DNA of 42,269 nt from Brevibacillus reuszeri (GTDB lineage Bacteria; Bacillota; Bacilli; Brevibacillales; Brevibacillaceae). This document shows positions 1-8,610 of the stretch, one piece after another (position 1 is the stretch's first letter; the number at the start of each line of letters is the position of its first letter). The position numbers and the translations under genes are program-made. The stretch covers positions 1-42,269 of the forward strand of contig NZ_LGIQ01000008.1 of NCBI RefSeq assembly GCF_001187725.1. The letters run 5' to 3'. The notes under the pieces were generated by a model. That model was not told where the DNA came from. It worked only from the letters and a program-made list of their open reading frames with translations, and ran no database searches.

Positions 1-22
1 TAATCGGTCGAGGACTTATCCA
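1..22 (+). rRNA. 23S rRNA, 3' end (partial)
   Basis: The first bases (taatcggtcgaggactt, then atcc) match from memory the conserved 3' end of Bacillales 23S rRNA, whose GGACTTAACC-like tail pairs with the 5' end of the molecule. The gene begins before the window. The exact mature end is uncertain by a few bases. After it comes a short spacer and a terminator, not a 5S gene. Confidence 0.75.
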
Positions 23-80
23 CACTCTTAGCAATCATGCAGATCCAGTTTTCAAGGAATGAACGATATAGATGAATGAG

Positions 81-116
81 AAGCACCGTGCAAAATTAAC
101 TGCACGGTGCTTTTTT
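81..116 (+). terminator. Rho-independent terminator of the upstream rRNA operon
   Basis: A perfect 12-bp stem (81-92 with 101-112) and an 8-base loop run into a T6 tract. It lies about 60 bp after the 23S end and about 70 bp before the first Tad gene, so it closes the rRNA operon and insulates the pilus locus. Confidence 0.9.
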
Positions 117-184
117 GTGTTTCTTTTTTTGTCCCTAAGGCTCCTCGTATGATGGAAGCAGCAATGTAGGAGAGGAGGAGAGAA

Positions 185-913
185 ATGTCGATACACCCGC
201 TGAGATTACTCGCATTATTACTGCTGGCAGTATGTGTCGGATTTGGTGCTTATACGATTCTGAAGCCGCACACTGTTACTTATATTCAATTGCGGTCCAG
301 CGTGGAGAAGGATAGCGGACAGCTATTGGAAGCAAAGGATTTGGAACCATTGGTACTGACCATGGGAGGTACTTTTACGAAACCGACTGCCTCCATTCCA
401 GGATTAATCCCGTGGACGGAGGCATCGAACCTGATCGGGTTACCCTTCACACGCCAGATAAAGGGTGGACGTCCACTGCTTGAAAACGATTTGGAGAGAG
501 CAGGTCATATTCAAAGCGAGGCAAAGATGACAGAGCATATGACCGGAATGAGCATTCCTGTCGACAATGTAGCAGGGGTATCTCCTCATTTATCTACTGG
601 AGAACGAGTCCATGTCTATGCATCATTTGAAGATGACTTAGGTGCTCACTCCGGCTTACTGCTGCAAAATATGCCTATTATTGGTGTGCAGAGAGAAATG
701 GAGGGCAACCGGCCGAATCTGATAGCAGTCACTCTCTCCCTTACACGAAATGAGGCCGTTATGCTGACTCACGCGCTTCATTACGGCAAAATCCGCTTGG
801 GATTAGCAGCCGTGCTTGAAGGGCAAATGTCAGGAGTAGGCGACGCCCAGTTTGCGACTGCGTTAATGAGAACAAAGAAAAGGTGGAATAAACGTGAGGA
901 GGACTACGAATGA
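185..913 (+). CDS. cpaB: CpaB/RcpC-like SAF-domain protein, Tad locus 1
   Basis: This 242-aa protein is probably the CpaB/RcpC component of a Flp/Tad pilus. CpaB proteins are membrane-anchored with SAF-like domains that act on the outer face of the membrane. One N-terminal membrane helix (about residues 7-27) is followed by a SAF-like region. A conserved RcpC/CpaB core follows (about 119-165) with GMSIPVDNVAGVSPHL, then GERVHVYASF, then LLLQNMPIIGV. A second block, VTLSLTRNEAVMLTHALHYG, lies near 185-205. The ATG start follows a strong aggagaggaggag site. The stop overlaps the next start (ATGA), showing translational coupling with the CpaE-like gene. It is the first gene of a nine-gene pilus locus. 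Family assignment rests on motif pattern and context. Confidence 0.85.
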   Translation: MSIHPLRLLALLLLAVCVGFGAYTILKPHTVTYIQLRSSVEKDSGQLLEAKDLEPLVLTMGGTFTKPTASIPGLIPWTEASNLIGLPFTRQIKGGRPLLENDLERAGHIQSEAKMTEHMTGMSIPVDNVAGVSPHLSTGERVHVYASFEDDLGAHSGLLLQNMPIIGVQREMEGNRPNLIAVTLSLTRNEAVMLTHALHYGKIRLGLAAVLEGQMSGVGDAQFATALMRTKKRWNKREEDYE

Positions 914-2316
914 AAAAACGCTTGCTCATAGTAGATGACGATAAGGATTCTACCAGTGCATTAGTAAGACAGCTAGCCGAAAGTACATGGCTCGAGATTT
1001 GTGGAATCGCCACAGGCATCGATGAGGCATGGCAAATGCTGCAGACAACGCTTCCGGACATGGTAATGCTAGGAACAATTAAAGGAGCAGAAAGAGGTGT
1101 GGTTTGTCAGCAATTTCGCCTTGCTTATCCTCAACTCTCTTTCATTGCAGCGTGTTCGCCCCAAGAGTTGATGTGGGAACCGTTTTTTCGGAATTTGGGA
1201 CTCTGGGTGATTGTGAAGCCAGTTCAAACTGGTCAGCTAGAGGCATTGACGATGGTACCTCAAGCAATGTATACAGGAATCCCGCCTCAACAACAGCCTG
1301 CTCCACTTGCGGCAACAGCTGTATTATCTCCCACGGTATCACATACGCCACAGGCAGTTACTGAAAACGATCCCGATCCAACTAATGGCGTCAGTACTGG
1401 ACCGAAGCATCTGATCACTGTATATGGCCCCAAAGGCGGGGTTGGTAAAACTTTTATCTCACGTGAATTAGCTGTTTATTTCACCACCCAAAAACAAGAA
1501 GGGCGCCCACTTCGGGTCTTAGCGATTGATTTCAACCTCGATCTCGGTACTTTTGCAACTACGTTAAACCTCCCAAGAACCCCGAATCTTTTCACATGGG
1601 TACAGGATATCGATACTCAGCTACATTCGTATGCTCAGCAACAAGGAAGAGATCCATTCACACTGCGAAACGAGGAATGGCAGGAATTCGCATCTAGCAT
1701 AAGTCTGTCTCCACAGGACATCGAAAAGTATATCGTGACACATACCGAAACCGGTCTGCATGTTCTGACATCACCACGTGATATACGGCACAGCTTTGAA
1801 ATTCGGGACTATCATCTCTATCTCATCCTAGAAACGTTAAAGCAAAGCATGTATGACGTTATCCTAATCGACACTGCACCGGATACAACAGATGCAACGA
1901 TTCAGGCTCTTTTTTTTGCTGAACAGGTTGTAATGGTCGGAAACCCTGTAGTGGATTCAATCGAGAATATTCAGCGGCTACTTAAGCTACTCCGAGAGGC
2001 AGAATATCCGGAAGAACGCATACAAGTGTGCATGAACAGGCTTCAACGCAAAGAAATGTTTACCTTGGAGGAAATCAGAGCGTATTTTCAATTGCATCCA
2101 AGCAAAAAAATATATTCTGTCCCTGATGATGCTGAAGTTAAAAAATCGATTAATACCGGAGTGCCAGTCATGCTGCATCCAGGAAGAATTGCTGCAAAGG
2201 ATGCGATTGAAACTTTGGGAAAGGCATTGTTGCCTGTAGATTCAGAAAGGGTTGGCTCTGCTCCAAAAGAAAAAACGAAGGAACGCCCATCTCTTTTCAG
2301 ATGGCTATGGGGGTAA
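910..2316 (+). CDS. cpaE: CpaE/TadZ-like pilus assembly ATPase with receiver-like domain, locus 1
   Basis: This 468-aa protein joins an N-terminal response-regulator-like domain (about 1-120; LLIVDDDKDS supplies the acidic pocket) to a Pro/Ala/Thr-rich linker (about 120-165) and a MinD/ParA-type ATPase domain. The deviant Walker A is intact, GPKGGVGKT at about 173-181, and a second acidic motif ILID ends near 321. In Tad systems CpaE/TadZ proteins localise at the pole and position the secretion machine. The usual phospho-acceptor Asp appears absent: the expected strand reads DMVMLGTIKG, so the receiver domain is probably structural. The start overlaps the preceding gene by 4 bases. Confidence 0.9.
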   Translation: MKKRLLIVDDDKDSTSALVRQLAESTWLEICGIATGIDEAWQMLQTTLPDMVMLGTIKGAERGVVCQQFRLAYPQLSFIAACSPQELMWEPFFRNLGLWVIVKPVQTGQLEALTMVPQAMYTGIPPQQQPAPLAATAVLSPTVSHTPQAVTENDPDPTNGVSTGPKHLITVYGPKGGVGKTFISRELAVYFTTQKQEGRPLRVLAIDFNLDLGTFATTLNLPRTPNLFTWVQDIDTQLHSYAQQQGRDPFTLRNEEWQEFASSISLSPQDIEKYIVTHTETGLHVLTSPRDIRHSFEIRDYHLYLILETLKQSMYDVILIDTAPDTTDATIQALFFAEQVVMVGNPVVDSIENIQRLLKLLREAEYPEERIQVCMNRLQRKEMFTLEEIRAYFQLHPSKKIYSVPDDAEVKKSINTGVPVMLHPGRIAAKDAIETLGKALLPVDSERVGSAPKEKTKERPSLFRWLWG

Positions 2317-2329
2317 AGGAGGGAACAGG

Positions 2330-3820
2330 ATGTTCGACAAGAAACAACTGCTTGGTCTTTCAAAGGAAACGCGCGGTAAACAGGATTTGCGGTCCATCGG
2401 TCGAGAAACGGATCGGCTTCCGAATACATTGCACGAAAGAATGCAGACATCGGCCCACTTGCAGCATGCAGGAGAGAAATGGATTGGTCAAGAATCCGAG
2501 ACCTTGATCCGAACGCAAATTGTAGAAAAGTACGGAAAGCGTTTATGGGAAGAAAAGCATTCTCCTATTTTTATAAACGAACTAACGCACGACATTAAAA
2601 TGCTGCTTGAAGCAAAAACGACGCTCTCTTCCCTACATCTCGAGGCGGAGGCAAAGAGATTGCTGCACTCTTTAACAGGGTGGGGACCATTAGACGCATT
2701 GTTAGAGGACACAGACGTGAACGAAATCCTCTTTCATCGGTTCAATTATTTAGTTGTGGAACGAAAAAGCACGGGAAGGTTGGAGACACCCGATATGGAA
2801 GTCTTTCGTGACGAGGAAGAAATGCTGCGTTTACTGGAGCAGATAGCTGCTACGATGGGACGCGAATTTAACGAAACGAAAGCAGAGCTGCACACACAGC
2901 TTCCTGATGGATCGCGGGTTGCCGCTACACATCGTTCTATTTCACCGGATGGCCATATGCTTACAATCAGAAAACATCGCGACTTGCTAAGTGAAGCAGA
3001 TTATTTGCGTTATGGTTCTATCTGCGAGCCCATGCTCCTATTTTTAAAACGGGCAGTAGGCTTATCACGGGCATCTGGGATTGTAAGTGGCGGTACTGGA
3101 TCAGGCAAGACACACATGCTTAATCTTATATCTCAGTATGTTCCTACCTACTTGAGTATAATCACGATTGAGGATGTGCTGGAAATGAAGCTTCAGCATC
3201 CCTTTGTTCGCAGATTTTTAGCAAAGCCAGCGAATTACGAAGGGAAGGGTGGCTTTTCTATCAAGGATTGTGTACGGCTCTCCCTGCGTAAACGTCCAGA
3301 TGTGATCATGGTCGGGGAAACCCGTGGTGGCGAAATAGTGGATATGCTCTGGGCGATGAACACGGATCATCCTGGCAGCTGGAGCACCGCACATGCGAAT
3401 TCACCTCGTGCTCTGGTAGATTCCACCCTACCCATTTTGTTCGGCAAGGCTGATGAGGTGTACAGCGCAGAGGAACGAAATTTGATGATCGGCTCCGCGC
3501 TTGATCTGATTGTGCAGGTAAAGCGTTTTGAAGAGGACGGAAGCCGCAAAGTCGTAGCTATTACAGAGGTTGTCGGTACTGGACAATCACATGAGGAATG
3601 GATTAAAAGAGCGTGCAATATCAAGCAGGTCATACCCGACCGCGTGTATCTCCAGGATATATTCGTCTACGAGCCAACCGGTATCCAGGACGGGAGGGTG
3701 ACAGGTCATTTTAAATGGACAGGCTATCGTCCGGAACGGCTAATCAAGCGATGGGTGGAAAAAGGATTATCACGGGAAGATATCGATCAAGTCTTTTTTA
3801 CACAGCCAATACCTGTGTAG
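2330..3820 (+). CDS. tadA: TadA/CpaF secretion ATPase, Tad locus 1
   Basis: This is the cytoplasmic motor ATPase of the Flp/Tad system, VirB11/PulE family, 496 aa. Walker A GGTGSGKT lies at 254-261, and the Walker B region VIMVGETRGGE has its catalytic Glu near 330. The His-box-like segment GSWSTAHANS and the N-terminal domain (QLPDGSRVAATHRSISP) fit CpaF. I chose ATG 2330 because aaaggaggg precedes it at good spacing. An in-frame ATG at 2252 lies inside the cpaE-like gene and lacks support. The 13-base gap to cpaE and 10-base gap to tadB indicate one operon. Confidence 0.95.
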   Translation: MFDKKQLLGLSKETRGKQDLRSIGRETDRLPNTLHERMQTSAHLQHAGEKWIGQESETLIRTQIVEKYGKRLWEEKHSPIFINELTHDIKMLLEAKTTLSSLHLEAEAKRLLHSLTGWGPLDALLEDTDVNEILFHRFNYLVVERKSTGRLETPDMEVFRDEEEMLRLLEQIAATMGREFNETKAELHTQLPDGSRVAATHRSISPDGHMLTIRKHRDLLSEADYLRYGSICEPMLLFLKRAVGLSRASGIVSGGTGSGKTHMLNLISQYVPTYLSIITIEDVLEMKLQHPFVRRFLAKPANYEGKGGFSIKDCVRLSLRKRPDVIMVGETRGGEIVDMLWAMNTDHPGSWSTAHANSPRALVDSTLPILFGKADEVYSAEERNLMIGSALDLIVQVKRFEEDGSRKVVAITEVVGTGQSHEEWIKRACNIKQVIPDRVYLQDIFVYEPTGIQDGRVTGHFKWTGYRPERLIKRWVEKGLSREDIDQVFFTQPIPV

Positions 3821-3830
3821 GAGGAAGAGC

Positions 3831-4730
3831 ATGGAAGATGTAAGCTTGCCCTTAGCCTTTGGTATCGGGATAGGAATTTTGCTGCTGTTTGCACCACAGA
3901 AGCTATATGTACAAAACCGATCAGACAAGCATGCCATTGTTGGCTTATTACAACAGGATAGAAAAACTGTATGGAATAGATTGGATGCAAGGCTAGCGAA
4001 ATCACGTTCAGGGTGGGGGGTCAACCAGTATGTGACCCTCTCCTTTTTGTTTGGTCTGATTTCATTTGGGTTAAGCAGTCAAATCTTAAAATCCTGGTGG
4101 CTGGCAGCTCCGGCTTTACTGGCAGGAATTCTATTTGCAGAAAGATTAGTCAGCGTATGGGGGGCTCGGAAAAAAGACCAATTTGAAGACGGGAATGTGA
4201 AGGCGATTCGTCTCATGGCGAGCGCATTGCGTACCTCTCCTTCCTATTTACACGCATTTGAACAAGTTGCGAAAAGCCCTTTTTTGGCAAAAAGCATAAC
4301 TGATGAATACCGGCGAATTGTTGAGCTACTGCGAGCACAAATACCGCTTGAGCATGTCATGAATGAGTTTTATGAACGAACGGGTAGTGCTGATGTAAAG
4401 TATTTGGCAACCATTATTCAAATTCAAAGGGAAATGGGAGGAGACATGGCCAAGACCCTTGATTTGGCAGCCTCGTCCATTCTTAGGCGCAGACAGTCAC
4501 TACGAAGACAAAAGGCAGCTATGGCACAAATCGTTGCCCAGGTGAATTTGTTAAGTACCATGCCATTCGTCTTTGTAATTGCGTTGTACTCCAATAATCC
4601 GCATCATTTTGACTCCCTCAATGCTACCGCGGGAGGAAGATTGATGATCTTGGGGTGTTTAGCTTGCATCTTGCTAGGGGGAGAGGCAATCCGTTACGTT
4701 GCACATAAAAGCATGCACAAAGGAGGGTGA
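3831..4730 (+). CDS. tadB: TadB-like inner-membrane platform protein, locus 1
   Basis: A 299-aa type II secretion F (GspF/TadB) family protein. Hydrophobic segments lie near 5-20, 70-105, 240-260 and 268-287. The cytoplasmic F domain lies between, with the typical block about 120-215 containing ALRTSPSYLHAFEQVAKS and IIQIQREMGGDMAKTLD. TadB and TadC are thought to form the membrane platform under the TadA motor. A gaggaagagc site precedes the ATG. Order TadA-TadB-TadC is canonical. Confidence 0.9.
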   Translation: MEDVSLPLAFGIGIGILLLFAPQKLYVQNRSDKHAIVGLLQQDRKTVWNRLDARLAKSRSGWGVNQYVTLSFLFGLISFGLSSQILKSWWLAAPALLAGILFAERLVSVWGARKKDQFEDGNVKAIRLMASALRTSPSYLHAFEQVAKSPFLAKSITDEYRRIVELLRAQIPLEHVMNEFYERTGSADVKYLATIIQIQREMGGDMAKTLDLAASSILRRRQSLRRQKAAMAQIVAQVNLLSTMPFVFVIALYSNNPHHFDSLNATAGGRLMILGCLACILLGGEAIRYVAHKSMHKGG

Positions 4731-4734
4731 GTCA

Positions 4735-5643
4735 ATGCTGCTCATTTGCATCGTAATAGCACTGGCGCTTTTTATGTATGGTTTGCCAGCTTGCCTAGAC
4801 AGGGCGGGTCAAGTTGATGATACCCTCTTTGGCAGGATTGAACAGGAACAAAAAGCACGCTTGGACCAATCCTTTCACCAAAGAAAAACGCGCTGGCAGT
4901 TGGTCCGATTGTTAGAGAACAACAATCAGTTGCTGGATCGATTATGCAAGTTGACGGGTATAGATCGGCAAAAGACAACTGAGATTTTGTCGAGATTGGG
5001 CTGGAGGGTCCGTTTGGCAGAAATCATCCTTTTGAAGGTGCTGTCCATGGTGTTTATCGTTTCTGCTCTCCTTAATCTTGTAGTGAATACGTCGTTTGAA
5101 CAATCGCTGAGGATGGTAAACGGTCTTCCTTTGATCGGAAGCTTATTGTTATATATGTTTCCAACCTGGTTGCTGGATTGGGGAGATAAACGCGCAAAAG
5201 ACCAGATTCGCGAGCAGGTTCCGGTCTTTTTTAGTATCGTCCAATCATTGGTAGAAGCAGGAATGCCCATCCAAGCGGCAGTGAAAGAAACAGCGAAACG
5301 TTTTGATGCACGACTTGGCAAGGAACTTGCGCGTCTTGAAATTGAGCAAAAGCAGTATGGCACATGGCGAAAAGCATTAGAGGAGCTGGCATATCGTTGG
5401 GAAGTAGACGCACTAACTACCATTGCATTGGAAATGAATGAGGCGATCAGCAAGGGAGTCAGCATTGCCCAGATGCTATCCGTTCAAGTAGAGGAACAGA
5501 TGAGACAACAGGAGGATGAAGCATCTGCACATATGAATCGCTTAAATATTCGTTTACTCCCCTTTGTCATTTTGCTGATGGGGGTTCCTTTGCTATTCCT
5601 TGTTATGGGGCCGGCATTGATTGGAATCGGAGATCGCTTATAA
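4735..5643 (+). CDS. tadC: TadC-like inner-membrane platform protein, locus 1
   Basis: A 302-aa type II secretion F family protein, the second half of the platform. It has an N-terminal helix (about 2-17), a helix pair near 98-145, an F-domain with ALEEL and EMNEAISKGVSIAQML, and a C-terminal helix (RLLPFVILLMGVPLLFLVMG). ATG 4735 is chosen because aaaggagggtgag lies just upstream. An in-frame ATG at 4699 would overlap tadB by 32 bases without a ribosome binding site. The stop abuts a repeat element that separates it from the pilin gene. Confidence 0.9.
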   Translation: MLLICIVIALALFMYGLPACLDRAGQVDDTLFGRIEQEQKARLDQSFHQRKTRWQLVRLLENNNQLLDRLCKLTGIDRQKTTEILSRLGWRVRLAEIILLKVLSMVFIVSALLNLVVNTSFEQSLRMVNGLPLIGSLLLYMFPTWLLDWGDKRAKDQIREQVPVFFSIVQSLVEAGMPIQAAVKETAKRFDARLGKELARLEIEQKQYGTWRKALEELAYRWEVDALTTIALEMNEAISKGVSIAQMLSVQVEEQMRQQEDEASAHMNRLNIRLLPFVILLMGVPLLFLVMGPALIGIGDRL

Positions 5644-5821
5644 GAGGTTGTTCAAAAAGTTGTCTTTTGATCACGAAGGAGTCCTGAAAGCTAATTTGGC
5701 ATTGAAAATGGCGTTCACCTTCGAAGTCCGGTGCTCATGCAGTTTGCCTACACTCCGCTCCTCCTTCGTACGGTTCTCGCCATTTTCTCGGTGCTGAAAA
5801 GCCAACTTTTTGAATACGCAC
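5643..5821. repeat. MITE-like inverted-repeat element (about 180 bp)
   Basis: The two ends are inverted copies: ttcaaaaagttg near 5651-5662 against caactttttgaa near 5802-5813. Inner arms also pair, gaaaatggcg near 5705 with cgccattttc near 5777, and cgaaggag near 5674 with ctccttcg near 5761. TATA-like bases flank both ends (ttata before, tataa after), as a short target duplication would. No protein of its own is visible. This fits a miniature inverted-repeat transposable element or a structured intergenic repeat. I see no second copy in the window, so its mobility is inferred. Confidence 0.6.
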
Positions 5822-5892
5822 TATAAATATTTTTGCGAGGGTCACTGTCTTTTGGCAAAGTCATAGATAGAAACCATAAAGGAGTGAATGGT

Positions 5893-6069
5893 ATGTCTAT
5901 GATCTCAAATTATCTCAAGCGCTTTTGGCGGGAAGAAGATGGTGTCACGATCGTGGAAATGGTTATTATCGTTGCGGTAATCCTGATCTTGATTATTCCG
6001 ACACTATCCTCTTTGGGTGAAGCGGAAGACGCTAAATTAAAGGAACTGCAAGAAAAGATCGGCAAATGA
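5893..6069 (+). CDS. flp: Flp-type class III pilin, major pilin candidate
   Basis: A 58-aa prepilin. A short basic leader (about 17 residues) ends in REEDG, followed by VTIVEMVIIVAVILILIIP. The Gly before the predicted cut and the Glu at mature position 5 are the prepilin peptidase signature, and the hydrophobic helix forms the pilin core. The mature protein would be about 40 aa with a charged tail (EAEDAKLKELQEKIGK). Canonical Flp pilins have Glu-Tyr at positions 5-6; here it is Glu-Met. ATG 5893 is supported by aaaggagtgaatggt. It overlaps the peptidase gene by 4 bases. Confidence 0.88.
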   Translation: MSMISNYLKRFWREEDGVTIVEMVIIVAVILILIIPTLSSLGEAEDAKLKELQEKIGK

Positions 6070-6560
6070 TGAGCGTAGTAGTCTTTACAGTTTTGGCAGT
6101 AGCCGCATGGTTTGACTTGCGCCGTCGCAAGGTTCCAAATGCCATTACATTTCCTGTTCTGGCAGCAGGACTATTTTTTCAATGGTATAGCGGATCTATG
6201 ACAGTCGCGTTAGCTGGTGTAGCTGGAGCCTTTCTTCTTACATTGGGTCCAGTTGTACTGAAAGGCATGGGAATGGGAGATCAAAAGCTGTTGATGGCTG
6301 TAGGAGCATGGAGTAGCTGGAATGAAGTGTACCCTTTATTCTTTAACTCGATTTGGCTATGCCTGCTGTTTCTCTTGCTCTATCCGCGATCATGGACGCG
6401 TTTACGGGATAATTTGCGCGTGATATCGATAGGATGGTCTGCCCATAGGCAGCTTTGGTTACCTGGATTGGATCGAACAGCCCTATCTTTTCCGTATGCA
6501 GTCTTCTTGCTTGGTGCTTTTTTGTTCCAGCATTTTTCGAGCTATGTGTGGACGAGTTAA
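6066..6560 (+). CDS. cpaA: Prepilin peptidase, TadV/CpaA type (A24 family)
   Basis: A 164-aa membrane aspartic protease that would trim the Flp pilin and pseudopilin leaders at the cytoplasmic face. Both catalytic aspartates are visible: WFDLRRRKVPN near residue 17 and the GMGMGDQKLL motif (GxGD) near 76. Several hydrophobic helices surround them. It lacks the N-terminal methylase domain of PilD, as TadV/CpaA proteins do. Its ATG overlaps the pilin stop (ATGA). It is the only prepilin peptidase I find in the window. Confidence 0.93.
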   Translation: MMSVVVFTVLAVAAWFDLRRRKVPNAITFPVLAAGLFFQWYSGSMTVALAGVAGAFLLTLGPVVLKGMGMGDQKLLMAVGAWSSWNEVYPLFFNSIWLCLLFLLLYPRSWTRLRDNLRVISIGWSAHRQLWLPGLDRTALSFPYAVFLLGAFLFQHFSSYVWTS

Positions 6561-6992
6561 ATGAAAAAAAACATTCGGCGGTTCTTACAGGCTGTCATTC
6601 ACGACGAGCGGGGTAGCCAAATTCTAGAGTTTATTTTGGTTTTCCCTCTGGTTTGGCTGTTGATCATGTTTTCTTTTGATCAATTTAGCATTTTATACAA
6701 TAAGCAAAAAGCGATGGCGGCTGCTTATGAGGCTGGTAGAATTGCTGCGGTACAGCCAAATTTCGGACTAGCGACTTACCATGCAGCAGAACGTGGAGAG
6801 GTTGAGCTGAGCCAAGGAATAGGGGTAACAAATGGTGAGGTTCGACTGCAGTTAGAAGGAAGAGGATGGAAAAAGGGCAACCATTTGAGAGCAGATGCTA
6901 CCGTTTCGTTTCGACTGCTTGCGACAGGGAAGCCGTACGAGATAACGGAGAGTTACTACATGATGATAGAAAATGCGGAGGCTAAAAAATGA
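6561..6992 (+). CDS. tadE: TadE-like pseudopilin, locus 1
   Basis: A 143-aa TadE-family minor pilin. The leader ends in HDERG, and SQILEFILVFPLVWLLIMFSF follows, with Glu at position 5 after the Gly, matching class III prepilin processing. A soluble region follows. The ATG directly follows the peptidase stop, and the stop overlaps the next gene by 4 bases. TadE and TadF pseudopilins are needed for Flp pilus formation in the Aggregatibacter system. Confidence 0.85.
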   Translation: MKKNIRRFLQAVIHDERGSQILEFILVFPLVWLLIMFSFDQFSILYNKQKAMAAAYEAGRIAAVQPNFGLATYHAAERGEVELSQGIGVTNGEVRLQLEGRGWKKGNHLRADATVSFRLLATGKPYEITESYYMMIENAEAKK

Positions 6993-7498
6993 TCCGATTT
7001 CATCCTCACTTCAAACAGCGATTGAGAGAAGAGCGGGGAGCTGTATTGATTTCTACGATCTTTTTCCTTTTTTGCTTGGGTGGGTTACTATCTCTTTTGT
7101 TATTTTTAGAGCAAAGCGATCTGCTGGAAATGAAAACACAGCATACAGCTGATATCGTCTCCAAGGGTGCTCGTGCTGCTGGAAAATGGGAGTATGTCGA
7201 TTCAGAAGGGAAAAGACAGCTTCGTCTGTTTGCAACTACAGAGGAAGCTATACAAAATGATGCAGATATCATTAGAGGTGCACGTGAAGAGGCAGCGATA
7301 CTTTGGCAGCTGAACAGGTCAGCGCTAGCAAGTGAAGCCAAGGTTGCTCATGCCATCCATCAAAAGGGAGAAAAGGCGTATCTGTACCGTCAAGGAATTT
7401 ATCATGTGCGAATAGAGACAGAGAAAAGCATTCCGATCTGGTGGGGAGAGCTTGATGCAAAGGTAGGACGAGTTTCGCAGTCTGGAGTTTATGAATAA
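6989..7498 (+). CDS. TadF/TadG-like pseudopilin or pilus-associated protein, locus 1
   Basis: A 169-aa protein with the same architecture as TadE: a basic leader ending in REERG, then AVLISTIFFLFCLGGLLSLLLF and a soluble domain. The position after the Gly reads AVLIS, so the expected Glu at +5 is missing and processing is less certain. It ends the first Tad locus. The TadF or TadG label is by position and shape only. The C-terminal part may be surface exposed. Confidence 0.7.
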   Translation: MIRFHPHFKQRLREERGAVLISTIFFLFCLGGLLSLLLFLEQSDLLEMKTQHTADIVSKGARAAGKWEYVDSEGKRQLRLFATTEEAIQNDADIIRGAREEAAILWQLNRSALASEAKVAHAIHQKGEKAYLYRQGIYHVRIETEKSIPIWWGELDAKVGRVSQSGVYE

Positions 7499-7596
7499 AG
7501 TCACATGAAGTCAAATGACGCACTGTTATTTTTGTCCTAAACCATTGTGGTAATTTTGTATTATATTCCAAAAATGGTTATGGGAGTGAGGGAGCA

Positions 7597-8214
7597 GTGC
7601 CGTCAAAAATAGTAGAACGGTACAAACGCATTCTCAGCGGAGAGCAGAAACGATTTTCCCCGTACGAGTTTGAAGATGCGCAGTACCGCAAGCAAAAAGT
7701 GCAACTAGTGGTTCGCTATGCGATTGAAAACGTAAAAAGATGGACACCTGAGCAAGCGCGGCGGGAATTGAGCGTTCACGATATCAAACAGCTGAAGCTG
7801 CATTTAGTAAGGGAGTATATAGAGCCGCCAATTGAGGCGAAGTCAGATGATGTCTATTATATTGTCGAATTTGCTTACCCGTATTTACCACGTCTTCCTG
7901 AGGAACAGCGTGTGCTTTGGGTTTATCAGGAGGTCTTGGCAGGTATTCGCCGTCATTTCCCTCCATTGTATTTCCAAAGCATCAAGGGAGAGGAACGAGC
8001 CAAGATATGTGTCGATTACATGTGCCAACACTTGATGAAACTTAGTGATCTGTACGAGTTACCCAAAATATTTGGGAAAACAGAACGTGCGTACAGCCTT
8101 TTGAAAAAGTATAGGTTGAAAATTCTCGTCGACACCTTGTATTTTTCTCCATTCGACATGGTGACGGAGATCTATCCGGAATTAAGCAATCCTGCCTTCT
8201 GGGAAGACAGTTGA
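7597..8214 (+). CDS. Uncharacterised protein with two internal repeats (DUF4046-like?)
   Basis: A 205-aa soluble protein of unknown function; I do not firmly recognise it. Two halves look duplicated. Each has (R/H)FSPYEF or HFPPLYF, then a helix rich in Arg/Lys (VVRYAIENVKRWTPEQAR; ICVDYMCQHLMKLS), then an LK/L-rich stretch, then YIVEFAYPYLP or MVTEIYPELSNP. This layout recalls the repeat proteins of Bacillus called DUF4046, but I cannot confirm it. The start is GTG behind gagggagca. It is separated by about 100 bp from the Tad locus and is probably its own transcription unit. Confidence 0.75.
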   Translation: MPSKIVERYKRILSGEQKRFSPYEFEDAQYRKQKVQLVVRYAIENVKRWTPEQARRELSVHDIKQLKLHLVREYIEPPIEAKSDDVYYIVEFAYPYLPRLPEEQRVLWVYQEVLAGIRRHFPPLYFQSIKGEERAKICVDYMCQHLMKLSDLYELPKIFGKTERAYSLLKKYRLKILVDTLYFSPFDMVTEIYPELSNPAFWEDS

Positions 8215-8324
8215 AAAATATTTGCAACACCCCACTGTCTTTTTTTACGGTAGTAATAGTTTCATTGGCTTATAAGCACATGAAACGGCCGTACTCTACA
8301 AGGTGAGAGAAGGAGGCGTTGCGT

Positions 8325-8603
8325 ATGGCAACAGTGGAGGCTCACCAGCAGTGCTCTGTATATATGGAGCAGCTTCTTGGGCGGACGGTCCGCTATCAGA
8401 AGCACAAGCCCGGCAGTAATCTTTCAGTGGAAAGATTACCTGAAGGGACGTTTCAAATCGAGTCTGTACATCGGTTTGGAAACAGGGTAGTACTCAATGA
8501 CGGGATTATTGTAATGGAGAATGCTCCAACCGTCATGGAGCGCGGAGGAAGGATTGCACTTCTATTCGCAACGGGAGAAGAGCTCTATTTCGTAGCAGAG
8601 TAA
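8325..8603 (+). CDS. Small conserved-looking protein of unknown function
   Basis: A 92-aa protein with no transmembrane segment and no motif I recognise. The composition suggests a small beta-rich domain (FQIESVHRFGNRVVLNDGIIVMEN). ATG 8325 has agaaggagg eight bases upstream; an in-frame TTG at 8319 sits only two bases from that site and is unlikely. It is followed by an inverted repeat that probably ends the transcript. It lies between the two Tad loci and could belong to either or neither. Confidence 0.7.
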   Translation: MATVEAHQQCSVYMEQLLGRTVRYQKHKPGSNLSVERLPEGTFQIESVHRFGNRVVLNDGIIVMENAPTVMERGGRIALLFATGEELYFVAE

Positions 8604-8610
8604 TTCTCAC

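Noticed and set aside
2252..2330. Upstream ATG for the locus 1 TadA
   Set aside because: It lies inside the cpaE-like gene without a ribosome binding site; ATG 2330 has an excellent site.
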